NCBI GenBank assembly: GCA_964549915.1
Contig: CAZJWX010000014.1
Span: forward strand, 1-64,000
Direction: 5' to 3'
Length of the DNA stretch: 64,000 nt
Origin: JAUZRW01 sp964549915
Lineage (GTDB): Bacteria > Chloroflexota > Anaerolineae > Aggregatilineales > Phototrophicaceae
The stretch's first letter is position 1; each line of letters opens with the position of its first letter. Below the pieces are notes generated by a model that worked only from the letters and a program-made list of their open reading frames with translations, had not been told where the DNA came from and searched no databases. Made by a program: the position numbers and the translations under genes. Positions 16,649-26,596 of the stretch are shown here, in pieces.

Positions 16649-17713
16649 TCACACCAACACGCCGGAAGCGAGTTTTTCTTCAATGGCCTGCAAGATTTCT
16701 TCGGGCATCGGAACAATCCCGCCCATGCGACCATAGAAGTGCACCGGGACACGCCCCTGCACTGCAAGCCGCACATCCTCGATCATCTGTCCCGCATTCA
16801 TCTCGACGACGAGAATGCCAGACACCTTCTCCGCCAGTTGGCGCAGGCGTTTTTCCGGGAAGGGATACAACGACTGCGGACGGAAGAGGCCGACGCGATG
16901 CCCACGCGCCCGCGCCTGATTGACGGCGGTATAGGCGACGCGCCCTGCGGTACCGAAGCCGATGACCAACCACTCGGCGTCATCGGTGGCAAATTCTGTG
17001 GAGCGCTGTTCGGCCTCGCGGATGATCTCCAGGCGATCCTGGATGTAGAGGTTATAACGCTCTTCTTCCGTCGGATTCAGGTAGAGTGAAGTGATGATGT
17101 TCGGCGCACGGTTCTTCGCGCCCGTCAGCGCCCAATCGGGCACTTCGCTGCGAGTCGGTTGCATCGGCGGCAGTTCGGCAGGTTCCATCATCTGCCCAAT
17201 CTGCCCATCAGCCACCACGAACACGAGGTGTCGATATTGATCGGCGAGGTCGAAGGCCAGTGTGGTGAAATCAATGGCCTCCTGTACAGACGCAGGAGCC
17301 AGCACGATGGGACGGTAGTCGCCGTGCCCAGCCGAGCGCGTGACCTGGAAGTAATCGCCCTGTGAGGGCTGGATATTCCCCAGGCCAGGGCCACCGCGCA
17401 TGATATCGACGATCACACAGGGCAAATCCGACCCGGCAATGTAGGACAACCCCTCCTGCATCAGGCTGATACCAGGGCTAGAGGAAGATGTCATCACGCG
17501 CCTGCCCGTACAGGCCGCGCCATACACCATATTGATGGCCGCGACTTCGCTTTCGGCCTGTAAGAAAACGCGCTCCAGTTCGATCATCCGCCGCGACATG
17601 TGTTCCAGCAATTCCGTCTGTGGCGTGATTGGATAGCCGAAGTAGGCTTCGACACCTGCGCGGATCGCGGCTTCCGCTATCGCAACGTTTCCCTTCAATA
17701 GCTGCTTGGTCAT
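16649..17713 (-). CDS. korA: 2-oxoacid:ferredoxin oxidoreductase, alpha subunit
   Basis: 354 residues from the ATG at 17713, placed just after AAGGAGGACATC; an open frame continues upstream over the ferredoxin gene but is a shadow. The N-terminus (LKGNVAIAEAAIRAGVEAYF, GYPITPQTELLEHM) and SSSPGISLMQEGLSYIAGSD are characteristic of the alpha subunit that carries domains I and II. The C-terminal part (GFGTAGRVAYTAV, VVEMNAGQMIEDV) is the transketolase-C-like domain. It is the second gene of the four-gene operon and is cytoplasmic. Confidence 0.88.
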   Translation of the reverse strand: MTKQLLKGNVAIAEAAIRAGVEAYFGYPITPQTELLEHMSRRMIELERVFLQAESEVAAINMVYGAACTGRRVMTSSSSPGISLMQEGLSYIAGSDLPCVIVDIMRGGPGLGNIQPSQGDYFQVTRSAGHGDYRPIVLAPASVQEAIDFTTLAFDLADQYRHLVFVVADGQIGQMMEPAELPPMQPTRSEVPDWALTGAKNRAPNIITSLYLNPTEEERYNLYIQDRLEIIREAEQRSTEFATDDAEWLVIGFGTAGRVAYTAVNQARARGHRVGLFRPQSLYPFPEKRLRQLAEKVSGILVVEMNAGQMIEDVRLAVQGRVPVHFYGRMGGIVPMPEEILQAIEEKLASGVLV

Positions 17714-17727
17714 GATGTCCTCCTTAT

Positions 17728-17976
17728 TCAGGCTCGTGCCGCTGCGCGTGTCTTCACTTCGCGCAGCACCGTGATGCAGACATCCGGGCAGATGACCGCG
17801 CAAATTGCGCAGCCCGTGCAGTGCTTTCCTTCCGCTTCTACCAGCACAGCGGGATGGTAGCCTTTTGCATTCAGTCTGTTCGCGTCGAGTTGGAGGACAT
17901 CCTGGGGGCAAACCGTCGTGCAGAGGTTACAGCCCTTGCAGCGGTCTGTATCTACGAGAATTGTGCCATATGCCAT
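17728..17976 (-). CDS. korD: 2-oxoacid:ferredoxin oxidoreductase, delta subunit (2[4Fe-4S] ferredoxin)
   Basis: 82 residues with two ferredoxin motifs: CKGCNLCTTVCP (residues 13-24) and CTGCAICAVICP (about 53-64). Together they ligate two 4Fe-4S clusters that pass electrons from the TPP subunit to ferredoxin. It is the first gene of the operon and AAGGTGCGAAA precedes its ATG. The delta-alpha-beta-gamma order matches the Kor/Vor type seen in anaerobes and in some aerobes. Confidence 0.88.
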   Translation of the reverse strand: MAYGTILVDTDRCKGCNLCTTVCPQDVLQLDANRLNAKGYHPAVLVEAEGKHCTGCAICAVICPDVCITVLREVKTRAAARA

Positions 17977-18661
17977 TTTCGCACCTTAAACAATAACTCT
18001 ATTTTGTGTGTGATTCCACCGTAACAGAAAGCCAGGCAGCGGCTGAAGTGTCGGGCGGCACCTTCTACACAGTCATCTATCAGGATTCGCTGCAAATCGC
18101 GCGGGGTGTCAGCTTTCTAACGCGAGATACAGAACTGCACATATAATACACTCCGCGCAAATTTTATATCAAAGCAATGAGGTATCCCTCGTATGGCAGG
18201 AGTAACGAAATGCCTTACGGAAGCAGAAGTTGGCGAACAACACTGCCAGGTCGGAAATCATCAGATCGCAATTGATACCATCATCCATTGGCTTGACGCG
18301 ACCTGCTAGCGCGACCTCGTGCCGCACAGTGCCCGGCTTTTCGCCTGTGCGGCGCTCGTGATGTCCATCGTCACATGCTGATGACATCCCATTAGTTTAT
18401 GATTTTGTTAAGCACCCAGATTCTGGCGCAAACGAAATGCGTTGTAAGGCGCGGGCAAGGCACTCCGGCATACGCTCAGCCTGAGCACGTTCTCAAATGG
18501 TACCGATTCATCGACTCAGTTGGCGTGGGGAACCTGTGTATCTCCCACGATTTGCCAGGGCGAGATCTACCCCAGAGCCGGGTGCTTCCCCAGGACAGGA
18601 GGTACATCACCAGCGCTAGCTCTCCGCTATGCGCCAATCCGTTACAAACACACATTGAGGG
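17977..18661. other. 685-bp intergenic region between divergent transcripts
   Basis: No credible gene is seen. The region holds a probable minus-strand promoter for the kor operon (18143-18172). It also has a 9-bp stem (GCCGCACAG 18321-18329 with CTGTGCGGC 18345-18353). The upstream region of the giant nuclease gene is at the right end. Confidence 0.5.
18143..18172 (-). promoter_or_regulatory. Candidate promoter of the kor operon
   Basis: On the minus strand TTGATA (18172-18167) and TATTAT (18148-18143) are separated by 18 bp, a reasonable sigma-70-like match. It lies about 165 bp before korD. The long leader that this implies has not been explained. Confidence 0.35.
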
Positions 18662-18673
18662 ATGTTGCACACG

Positions 18674-21600
18674 ATGAGAAGTAATTTGCTCAAGCTGTTA
18701 GGGGGAATACTCCTGGCTGTCGGCGCGGGGGCGACACTGGCACACTTTGCCGGAGTGTTCTCACCCGCTACACCGGAACCGTCCCCAGCGGCAGAAAGTC
18801 GCTTCGTCAGCGCGACTGCTGCGGGAACGGACGTATTCATCAACGAATTCCACTACGATAACGCTGGCACGGATACCAACGAATTCGTGGAAGTCGCGGG
18901 GCCAACCGGAACCGATCTCACAGGCTGGTCGCTGGTCTTCTATAACGGTGCCAATGACACGGAATACCGCACCGAAGCGCTGGCCGGCACGCTGGCGGAT
19001 GAAACAGGCGCGGGAGTCGGTTTGACCGTCGTGACTCTGCCGACGAATGGCATCCAGAACGGCAGCCCCGATGGCATCGCTCTGGTTGACGCTGGCGGCG
19101 CAGTGGTTCAGTTCCTGGGCTACGAAGGTACCTTCACCGCAGTTGGTGGCCCAGCCGATGGACTGACCAGTGTGGACATCGGCGTCTCGGAAAGCGGCAG
19201 CACGCCCACAGGCTTCTCGCTCCAGCTTGGCGGTACGGGCTGCGTCTATGAGGACTTCACCTGGAATGCACCGGCTGACGACACACCCGGCGAGGTCAAC
19301 AACAGCCAGTCCTTCGCATGTGGCACTGCGGTAGCCGATCCGCTGATCAACGAGTTCGTCTTCAACCACACGGGCAGCGATGACACCGAATACATCGAAA
19401 TTGTCGGTACGCCCAGCACAGATTACTCCGCGTTCACAGTCATCGTGATTGAAGGCGATGGCACGGGTGCGGGTACTATTGATGCTGCACTGACAATGGG
19501 GACGACCAATGCTGAAGGCTACTACGTCAGCCCCTTCCAGAACAATGAGTTCGAAAATGGCACGCAGACAGCGCTCCTGGTCGAAGGATTCACAGGCAGC
19601 GTGGGCGACGACCTCGACACCGACAATGATGGCACACCGGATAACACGCCCTGGGTGCGCATTGTTGATGACTTCGCCGTTGATGATGGTGGCAGCAGCG
19701 ATCAGGTCTACAGCAGCGTCGTCCTGGTCGGCGGCTTCGATGGTGTCAGCTTCACGCCTGGTGGTGCCTCGCGCATCCCGGATGCCACCGACACCGATAC
19801 TCCGGCAGATTGGACACGCAACGACTTCGATCTGGCACCGCTGCGAGCCGGTTCGCCCGATGATGGCGAAGCCCTGAACACGCCGGGCGCAGCCAACGAA
19901 TTGGTTCCGCCGCCTCTCGCCGAAATCATCATCACAGAGATCATGCAGAATCCCTCTGCCGTGAGTGATGGAGATGGGGAATACTTCGAACTCTACAACG
20001 CTGGCAGCAGCACCGTTGACCTCAACGGCTGGGTGATCAGCGACACGGACAACGACAGCCACACCATCAACAACGGCGCTCCGCTGGAAATCGCCCCGGG
20101 TGACTATCTCGTCCTCGGCACCAATGCGGATACCGCCACCAATGGCGGCGTCCCCGTCGATTACTCCTACGGCAGCGGCTGGTTCCTTTCCAACGGTGCC
20201 GACGAGGTCATCTTGACCGACGACAGCGGCAATGAGATTGATCGCGTCGAATACGATGGCGGCCCCATCTGGCCCGATCCGACAGGCGTGTCCATGTCGC
20301 TGTGCCAACTGAGCGCAGACAACAACGACGGCGCGAACTGGGCGGAAGCCACCAGCACCTTCGGTGACGGTGATCTCGGTACACCGGGTGCAGCCAATGA
20401 TCCCTGCGGTATCGTGGAAGCGCCGGAAGTCTTCATCAACGAAGTGCGTGGCAACAAGAGCGGCGACGAAACCGACTTCTTCGAAATCCAGGGCGAAGCG
20501 GGCACCAGCCTGGACGGCCTGTCCATCCTCGTCATCAGCGGTGACTTCGAACCCGGCACCATCGACAACGTGGTCGACCTGACGGGCAGCAGCATCCCCG
20601 CCGATGGCTTCTTCGTGACGATGAACAGCGCTGCCGCCAGCGATTACGGCATCACGCCCGACCTGGTGAGCGGTTTCAGTTCCTTCGGCAGCCCGGCAAC
20701 GTATCTGATCGTCAGCGACTTCAGCGGAGCGCAGGGCACCGACCTGGATACGAACAATGACGGTGTGCTGGATACCGTACCGTGGAGTGCTATCGTGGAC
20801 AGCGTTTCGCTGACCGACGGCAGCGGCGATGTCAACTACAGCGATGTGGTTGTCGGACCCGATGGCAGCTTCCCGCCAGCAGGGGCTTTCCGCTGTGGCG
20901 ATGCGCCGACAGGTGTCTTCGATAACAACCAGTTGGACTTCGGCAGCAACGCCGCCGATACCCCCGGGCTGAGCAACCTGCCGCAGTGTACGCCAACAGT
21001 CTTCATCAACGAAGTGCGTGGCAACAAGAGCGGCGACGAAACCGACTTCTTCGAAATCCAGGGCGAAGCGGGCACCAGCCTGGACGGCCTGTCCATCCTC
21101 GTCATCAGCGGTGACTTCGAACCCGGCACCATCGACAACGTGGTCGACCTGACGGGCAGCAGCATCCCCGCCGATGGCTTCTTCGTGACGATGAACAGCG
21201 CTGCCGCCAGCGATTACGGCATCACGCCCGACCTGGTGAGCGGTTTCAGTTCCTTCGGCAGCCCGGCAACGTATCTGATCGTCAGCGACTTCAGCGGAGC
21301 GCAGGGCACCGACCTGGATACGAACAATGACGGTGTGCTGGATACCGTACCGTGGAGTGCTATCGTGGACAGCGTTTCGCTGACCGACGGCAGCGGCGAT
21401 GTCAACTACAGCGATGTGGTTGTCGGACCCGATGGCAGCTTCCCGCCAGCAGGGGCTTTCCGCTGTGGCGATGCGCCGACAGGTGTCTTCGATAACAACC
21501 AGTTGGACTTCGGCAGCAACGTCGCCGATACCCCCGGACTGAGCAATGCACCACAATGCACGCCCAACATCGCCAAGATTCACGAAATCCAGGGCAGTGG

Positions 21601-24600
21601 TCTCAGCGTTGTCCCCGGCATCTACACGGTCGAAGCGATCGTTGTGGGCGACTTCCAGGAAGATGATCAGCTTGATGGCTTCTTCATCCAGGAAGAGAAC
21701 GCGGACGCCGACACCGACCCCAACACATCTGAAGGCATCTTCGTCTACTGTGGTAGCTGCGCTGTGGATGTCGCCGTTGGCGATTTGGTACAGATCACGG
21801 GCGAGGCGACCGAATTCTTCGAGATGAGCCAGTTGGATATAACTGGCGGCGGTTCCGTCACGGTCATCAGCAGCAGCAATACCTTACCCACCCCGGCAAC
21901 AGTCGATCTGCCCGCCAGCGGCAGCACCCAGGCGGAAGCGACGTTCGAGGCCGTTGAGGGTATGCTGGTGACGTTCAGCGACGAACTCTTCGTCAGCGAA
22001 TACTTCCAGCTTGCACGCTACGGCCAGCTCGTGCTGACGGCAGAAGGTCGTCCGCGCCAGTTCACGGATGCCAACGCACCGAGTGTTTCCGGCTATGCCG
22101 CCTTCCTGGACACCCTGGAAACCACGCGCATCATCCTGGATGACGACAACAACACCCAGAACTTCCCGATCAGTGGCTCCAGCGACACGCCCTACTTCTG
22201 GCCGCGCCCCGGCTTGAGCAACGATAACTTCATTCGCGGCGGCGACAGCATCAGCAACCTGACGGGCGTGCTGCACTGGTCGTTCGCCGGGCAGAGTGGT
22301 ACCGATGCCTGGCGCGTGCGTCCGGTGGAAGAAGCCTTCAGCTACGAATTCACCAGCAACAATCCGCGCACTGCAACGCCGGATGATGTCGGCGGTTCGC
22401 TGACGGTCGCCAGCTTCAACGTGCTGAATTTCTTCACCACGATTGACGAGACCAGCAGCAACAGCAGCGGCCCCTGTGGCCCCTCCGGCACGCTGGACTG
22501 CCGAGGTGCGGATTCGCAGGTAGAACTCGAACGCCAGATCGACAAGACCGTCGCAGCCATCTGCGAAGTGAATGCCGATATCGTCGGCCTCGTGGAAATC
22601 GAGAACAACGACGAAGCGTCGCTATCCACACTGGTGACCGCGCTCAACGAAGTAGACGGCTGCGGCCCCTATGACTTCGTGGATACGGGCTTCATTGGAA
22701 CCGACGCCATCAAGGTCGGCTTCATCTATAATACCGATACCGTGAACCTCGTCGGCGATTTCGCCATCCTCGACAGCAGCGTGGATGCGCGTTTCGTCGA
22801 TACGAAGAACCGCCCCGCCCTGGCGCAGACCTTCCAGGAAGCCGCTTCCGGTGAGAGCCTGACGGTCGTCGTCAATCACCTGAAGTCGAAGGGGTCGGAC
22901 TGTGACGCGCTGGGTGATCCTGACCTGGGCGATGGACAGGGTAACTGCAACCAGACCCGTACTGACGCCGCCCTGGCCATGGTTGACTGGCTGGCAACGG
23001 ATCCGACGGGCAGCGGTGATCCGGACTTCTTGATCATTGGTGACCTGAACAGCTACCGCAACGAAGACCCGATCGTGGCGCTGGAAAATGGCGGCTACAA
23101 TGATCTGATCGACAGCTTCCTGGGTGCCAACGCCTATAGCTTCGTCTTCGACGGCCAGCTTGGCTACCTGGACTACGCCCTGGCAAACGGCAGTTTGCTG
23201 CCGCAGGTCACGGGCGTGACCGAGTGGCACATCAACGCAGATGAAATCCCGGTCTTCGACTACAATGACGACATCGCCGATACGGGAGAAGCCTTCTTCG
23301 AGGAAGAATCCGACGCCCTGCCGATCTACGAACCGACGGCTTACCGCTCTTCGGATCATGATCCGGTCATCGTCGGCCTGAATCTTGCCAGCGAGGAAGA
23401 ACCGGTCACCATCAATGTGACGCAGGATGTCGACACCATCACCGAAGGTGAAGCGGTGACCTACAGCATCCAGAGCGATGTTCCGTCCGGCGAAGAGATC
23501 ACCCTGGAAATCAGCCTGGTGGGCAGCGGTGCCAACCCCGTTGATGCGGACGACCTCGCCAGCAACGGCATCTTCCCCGGCAACCTGCAACTTCCCTATA
23601 CTACTGGCGATTTGCTCCAGTTCACTGTCACACCGGACGACGACTCCTTCTTCGAACCGACCGAAGAGATGACCTTCTCCGTCAGCATCGTCAGCGGCCC
23701 GGATAACATCAGCATGGGTACGGCTTCTGTCGTCACTTCCGTGCAGGATAACGAGCCGGACATCGACTACACCGTCAGCCCTGACCCCGCCAGCATCAGC
23801 GAATGGGTCATCGGCGCACGCTATCGCAGCTTTGCCAGCGACGGCGACCGCGAACTCTTCGCTGGCCTGCCTGACCTGGGACGCGGCGGCTTTACCCGCA
23901 GCGAGGTGGATATCGTCTGGGCACAGGGTGCCAATGATGTCACCTTCAGCCTGGATCGTGCCAGCGACAAGCTGATCGTCACCGTCGTCAATGCCAACGG
24001 CACTTACACGCTGGAATACACGGATGTCACCGCCAACTTACTCGCCGACAGCAAGGTCGCAACGCTGGACGATCTCGACATCATGCAGATCGCCCTCTTC
24101 GACCGCGACGACCCCGCAGAGGTCTCCTTCACGGATGTGTCCTTCAACGGCTATCCTCTCGGTGACTTCGACGGCGAAGGCGGCGTCATCTCCTACGTAC
24201 GCGGCTTCGACTTCACTCAGGACTTCACCGTCAGCGGTACCATCAACCTCACCGACCAATTCAGCGGCAGTGCGGAACTCAGCCGTGTCGAAATCCTCGT
24301 CGGCGTGGAGGAAGATGCACCGGAACCGGGCAGCATCACCATCATCAAAGATGCACAACCGGACGCCGGGTGGCTAGACTGGGACTTCGCCCTGTCGCAA
24401 GAGGGTGTGACGCTGGAAAGCTTCATGCTCGACAACGACTTCACCAACCAGGACTCACCGGACCGCATGACGTTCGAAGTGGAAGCGGGCAGCTACACCC
24501 TCAGCGAACTGGATGCGCCCAACAACTGGGATACGGATGTCGTTTGTGGTGCGCAGACGGTTGCCGAGAACCTCAACGGTGCCGAGCGCAGCGTGGAAGT

Positions 24601-26539
24601 GACAGTCGCAGAAGGCGAAGACCTGACATGTACCTTCATCAACAAGCGTCGCGGACAGGTTCAGATCACCAAGCTGCTTGATGCCGATGGAACGCTCGAT
24701 ACGGCAGAAGAGCAGGTGCCTGTCGAAGGCTGGCAGATGTTCCTCTACCAGCAACAAGACGAAGGCTACGTACAGATTCAGCCGCGTGATGTGTTCACGG
24801 ATGCGAACGGCGTGGCGAACTATACCAGCCTTGTACCGGGTATCTACGCGGTCTGCGAAGCATCTGTCGATGGCTACATCAACCTGGGTGCTACGCTGGA
24901 AAGCAGCCCCGTCAGCACCTTCATGCTGGATGGTCGCACCTGCGTTGAGTTCAATTCGGACTACACCGAAATCGCCCACGTTTCCTTCATCAACGCGGAA
25001 GATGCACCCGAACCGGGCAGCATCACCATCACCAAGGATGTAACGGAAGGCGATGAAACCCAGGTCTTCCACTTCAGCTTCAGCGATGGCGTCAACCAAC
25101 CGACGAACTTCTCGCTGAGTGAAACGGGTGGCGGCGTACCGTTCACCGATCTGCAACCTGCCACCTACACAATCACCGAAACCAATCTGCCCGAAGGCTG
25201 GACGCTGGATAACGCCATCTGCGCGAGCGAAGGTGGCTCCATCTTCACCAATGTAGCAAACGGTGTCTCGGTTGATCTGGTTGAAGGCGATCAGGTGACG
25301 TGCACTTTCTTCAACTCGCAGGAACCGGAACCGCAGAATCTGCCGCCGACCATCGAGCCGATTGCCGATCAAATCAACACCGTCGGCGACAGCGCCTCGA
25401 TCCAGGTGAGCGCGAACGACCCTGAAAATCTGGCACTGCGCTATACGGCGACTGGCCTGCCCGCAGGCGTCAGTATCGATGAGGTGACGGGTCTCATCAG
25501 CGGGACACTGGGCGAAGCTGGCGAATTCAGCGTGACGGTCACCGTGACCGACAGCGAAGGTCAGACGGCAAGCACCTCCTTCACCTGGACGGTGAACGAA
25601 CCGGAACCGACGCCGACGACTCCGGCTCCGACCACCCCTGCGCCAACGACTCCGGCTCCGACCACCCCTGCGCCAACGACCCCGGCTCCGACCACCCCTG
25701 CGCCAACGACCCCGGCTCCGACGGAACCGACGGAACAGCCCACTGAGCCGACACCGACGGAACCCGTCACGGGGATCGAGGCTCTGGAAGTTTGCTGGAT
25801 CGAGAACCCGAACGGCAACACCAGTGCCTGGGAAGTGACCAACCCCAATCCTGTACCGCTCATCCAGGGGCAGCCGGATAAGGTGGTCTTCTCGTGGACG
25901 ACCTACGACGCACAGGGCAATGTCCTCCAGAGCGCCGAACGCTGGGATCAAACCGGGGAAACGCGCATCAACACGACACTGGCGGATCGCATCGAAGTGG
26001 TCTGGTATCTCTTCGATAACCAGCTCTCCGAACCGTTGGGTATGGCCGTCGCCTTCGCAACCGAGGACTACCGCTGCGAAACCGATGAGGTCGAAGTCCC
26101 GGCAGAACCGACCCCGGCTCCGACCGAACCGACGGAACAGCCCACCGAGCCGACCCCGGCTCCGACGGAACCGACAGAACAGCCCACTGAGCCAACCCCG
26201 GCTCCGACTGAAGCTCCGCAAGTGGAAGTCGCAGCGCTGGAAGTTTGCTGGATCGAGAACCCGAACGGCAACACCAGTGCCTGGGAAGTGACCAACCCCA
26301 ATCCTGTACCGCTCATCCAGGGGCAGCCGGATAAGGTGATGTTCGCCTGGCAGGTCTTCGACGCCGACGGCAACGTCCTCCAGAGCGCCGAACGTTGGGA
26401 TCAAACCGGAGCGACTCGCATCAACACGGTGTTGGCGAGCCACATCCAGGTCACCTGGTACTACTTCGACAACAGCCTCTCCGCACCGCTGGGCACGACG
26501 ATGGCCTTCGGGGTGGAAGAGGATCGTTGCGGGCAGTAA
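18674..26539 (+). CDS. Giant secreted nuclease: lamin-tail domains, ExeM/NucH-type endonuclease, Cna_B-like and C-terminal repeat domains
   Basis: About 2,620 residues. A signal peptide (LLKLLGGILLAVGAGATLAH) starts the protein; ATG 18674 is preferred over ATG 18662 because GAGGG abuts the latter. At least five lamin-tail-type domains follow, each opening with a VFINE/IITE motif (near residues 55, 225, 420, 585, 775). An OB-like region (about 970-1100) precedes an endonuclease/exonuclease/phosphatase domain (about 1240-1575) with SFNVLNFF, EIENND, VNHLKSKG, IGDLNSY and SSDHDPV, the ExeM/NucH pattern. Calx-beta-like, prealbumin-like and Ig-like domains, a Thr/Pro linker and two copies of a 95-residue terminal domain complete it. 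It probably degrades extracellular DNA. A hairpin with a T-tract ends the transcript. Confidence 0.85.
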   Translation: MRSNLLKLLGGILLAVGAGATLAHFAGVFSPATPEPSPAAESRFVSATAAGTDVFINEFHYDNAGTDTNEFVEVAGPTGTDLTGWSLVFYNGANDTEYRTEALAGTLADETGAGVGLTVVTLPTNGIQNGSPDGIALVDAGGAVVQFLGYEGTFTAVGGPADGLTSVDIGVSESGSTPTGFSLQLGGTGCVYEDFTWNAPADDTPGEVNNSQSFACGTAVADPLINEFVFNHTGSDDTEYIEIVGTPSTDYSAFTVIVIEGDGTGAGTIDAALTMGTTNAEGYYVSPFQNNEFENGTQTALLVEGFTGSVGDDLDTDNDGTPDNTPWVRIVDDFAVDDGGSSDQVYSSVVLVGGFDGVSFTPGGASRIPDATDTDTPADWTRNDFDLAPLRAGSPDDGEALNTPGAANELVPPPLAEIIITEIMQNPSAVSDGDGEYFELYNAGSSTVDLNGWVISDTDNDSHTINNGAPLEIAPGDYLVLGTNADTATNGGVPVDYSYGSGWFLSNGADEVILTDDSGNEIDRVEYDGGPIWPDPTGVSMSLCQLSADNNDGANWAEATSTFGDGDLGTPGAANDPCGIVEAPEVFINEVRGNKSGDETDFFEIQGEAGTSLDGLSILVISGDFEPGTIDNVVDLTGSSIPADGFFVTMNSAAASDYGITPDLVSGFSSFGSPATYLIVSDFSGAQGTDLDTNNDGVLDTVPWSAIVDSVSLTDGSGDVNYSDVVVGPDGSFPPAGAFRCGDAPTGVFDNNQLDFGSNAADTPGLSNLPQCTPTVFINEVRGNKSGDETDFFEIQGEAGTSLDGLSILVISGDFEPGTIDNVVDLTGSSIPADGFFVTMNSAAASDYGITPDLVSGFSSFGSPATYLIVSDFSGAQGTDLDTNNDGVLDTVPWSAIVDSVSLTDGSGDVNYSDVVVGPDGSFPPAGAFRCGDAPTGVFDNNQLDFGSNVADTPGLSNAPQCTPNIAKIHEIQGSGLSVVPGIYTVEAIVVGDFQEDDQLDGFFIQEENADADTDPNTSEGIFVYCGSCAVDVAVGDLVQITGEATEFFEMSQLDITGGGSVTVISSSNTLPTPATVDLPASGSTQAEATFEAVEGMLVTFSDELFVSEYFQLARYGQLVLTAEGRPRQFTDANAPSVSGYAAFLDTLETTRIILDDDNNTQNFPISGSSDTPYFWPRPGLSNDNFIRGGDSISNLTGVLHWSFAGQSGTDAWRVRPVEEAFSYEFTSNNPRTATPDDVGGSLTVASFNVLNFFTTIDETSSNSSGPCGPSGTLDCRGADSQVELERQIDKTVAAICEVNADIVGLVEIENNDEASLSTLVTALNEVDGCGPYDFVDTGFIGTDAIKVGFIYNTDTVNLVGDFAILDSSVDARFVDTKNRPALAQTFQEAASGESLTVVVNHLKSKGSDCDALGDPDLGDGQGNCNQTRTDAALAMVDWLATDPTGSGDPDFLIIGDLNSYRNEDPIVALENGGYNDLIDSFLGANAYSFVFDGQLGYLDYALANGSLLPQVTGVTEWHINADEIPVFDYNDDIADTGEAFFEEESDALPIYEPTAYRSSDHDPVIVGLNLASEEEPVTINVTQDVDTITEGEAVTYSIQSDVPSGEEITLEISLVGSGANPVDADDLASNGIFPGNLQLPYTTGDLLQFTVTPDDDSFFEPTEEMTFSVSIVSGPDNISMGTASVVTSVQDNEPDIDYTVSPDPASISEWVIGARYRSFASDGDRELFAGLPDLGRGGFTRSEVDIVWAQGANDVTFSLDRASDKLIVTVVNANGTYTLEYTDVTANLLADSKVATLDDLDIMQIALFDRDDPAEVSFTDVSFNGYPLGDFDGEGGVISYVRGFDFTQDFTVSGTINLTDQFSGSAELSRVEILVGVEEDAPEPGSITIIKDAQPDAGWLDWDFALSQEGVTLESFMLDNDFTNQDSPDRMTFEVEAGSYTLSELDAPNNWDTDVVCGAQTVAENLNGAERSVEVTVAEGEDLTCTFINKRRGQVQITKLLDADGTLDTAEEQVPVEGWQMFLYQQQDEGYVQIQPRDVFTDANGVANYTSLVPGIYAVCEASVDGYINLGATLESSPVSTFMLDGRTCVEFNSDYTEIAHVSFINAEDAPEPGSITITKDVTEGDETQVFHFSFSDGVNQPTNFSLSETGGGVPFTDLQPATYTITETNLPEGWTLDNAICASEGGSIFTNVANGVSVDLVEGDQVTCTFFNSQEPEPQNLPPTIEPIADQINTVGDSASIQVSANDPENLALRYTATGLPAGVSIDEVTGLISGTLGEAGEFSVTVTVTDSEGQTASTSFTWTVNEPEPTPTTPAPTTPAPTTPAPTTPAPTTPAPTTPAPTTPAPTEPTEQPTEPTPTEPVTGIEALEVCWIENPNGNTSAWEVTNPNPVPLIQGQPDKVVFSWTTYDAQGNVLQSAERWDQTGETRINTTLADRIEVVWYLFDNQLSEPLGMAVAFATEDYRCETDEVEVPAEPTPAPTEPTEQPTEPTPAPTEPTEQPTEPTPAPTEAPQVEVAALEVCWIENPNGNTSAWEVTNPNPVPLIQGQPDKVMFAWQVFDADGNVLQSAERWDQTGATRINTVLASHIQVTWYYFDNSLSAPLGTTMAFGVEEDRCGQ
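20431..21570 (+). repeat. Two tandem 570-bp units in the giant nuclease gene
   Basis: Positions 20431-20950 and 21001-21520 appear identical over about 520 bp. Divergence appears only in the last 50 bp of each unit. Each unit encodes one 190-residue lamin-tail-type domain. The near identity indicates a recent duplication or gene conversion. Confidence 0.9.
25621..25710 (+). repeat. Three 30-bp tandem repeats coding a Thr/Ala/Pro linker
   Basis: Three consecutive 30-bp units (25621-25650, 25651-25680, 25681-25710) differ at only one position. They encode the repeated peptide PAPTTPAPTT, a flexible linker. Slippage could change its length. Confidence 0.85.
25781..26338 (+). repeat. Duplicated C-terminal domain segment
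   Basis: A segment of about 105 bp at 25781-25886 recurs at 26234-26338 with almost no change. It encodes LEVCWIENPNGNTSAWEVTN. The rest of the two 95-residue domains has diverged more. The first halves have probably been homogenised. Confidence 0.8.
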
Positions 26540-26562
26540 GCTGCTTCGCTGAGTAGAAAAGC

Positions 26563-26596
26563 AAAGGGAGCGTCCTGGTGGGCGCTCCCTTTTTTG
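26563..26596. terminator. Bidirectional intrinsic terminator
   Basis: AAAGGGAGCG (26563-26572) pairs with CGCTCCCTTT (26583-26592) and is followed by T residues. It sits between the convergent giant nuclease and liv transcripts. The complement also has a T-rich tail, so it may serve both. Confidence 0.8.

Noticed and set aside
20431..21570. CRISPR-like or IS-like direct repeats
   Set aside because: The units are 570 bp, contiguous and in frame inside one coding sequence. They are a domain duplication, not an array or element.
18761..21583. 940-codon open frame on the minus strand
   Set aside because: It is fully antisense to the giant nuclease gene. Its composition is an artefact of the GC-rich codon bias there, and the 570-bp repeat appears in it as well.
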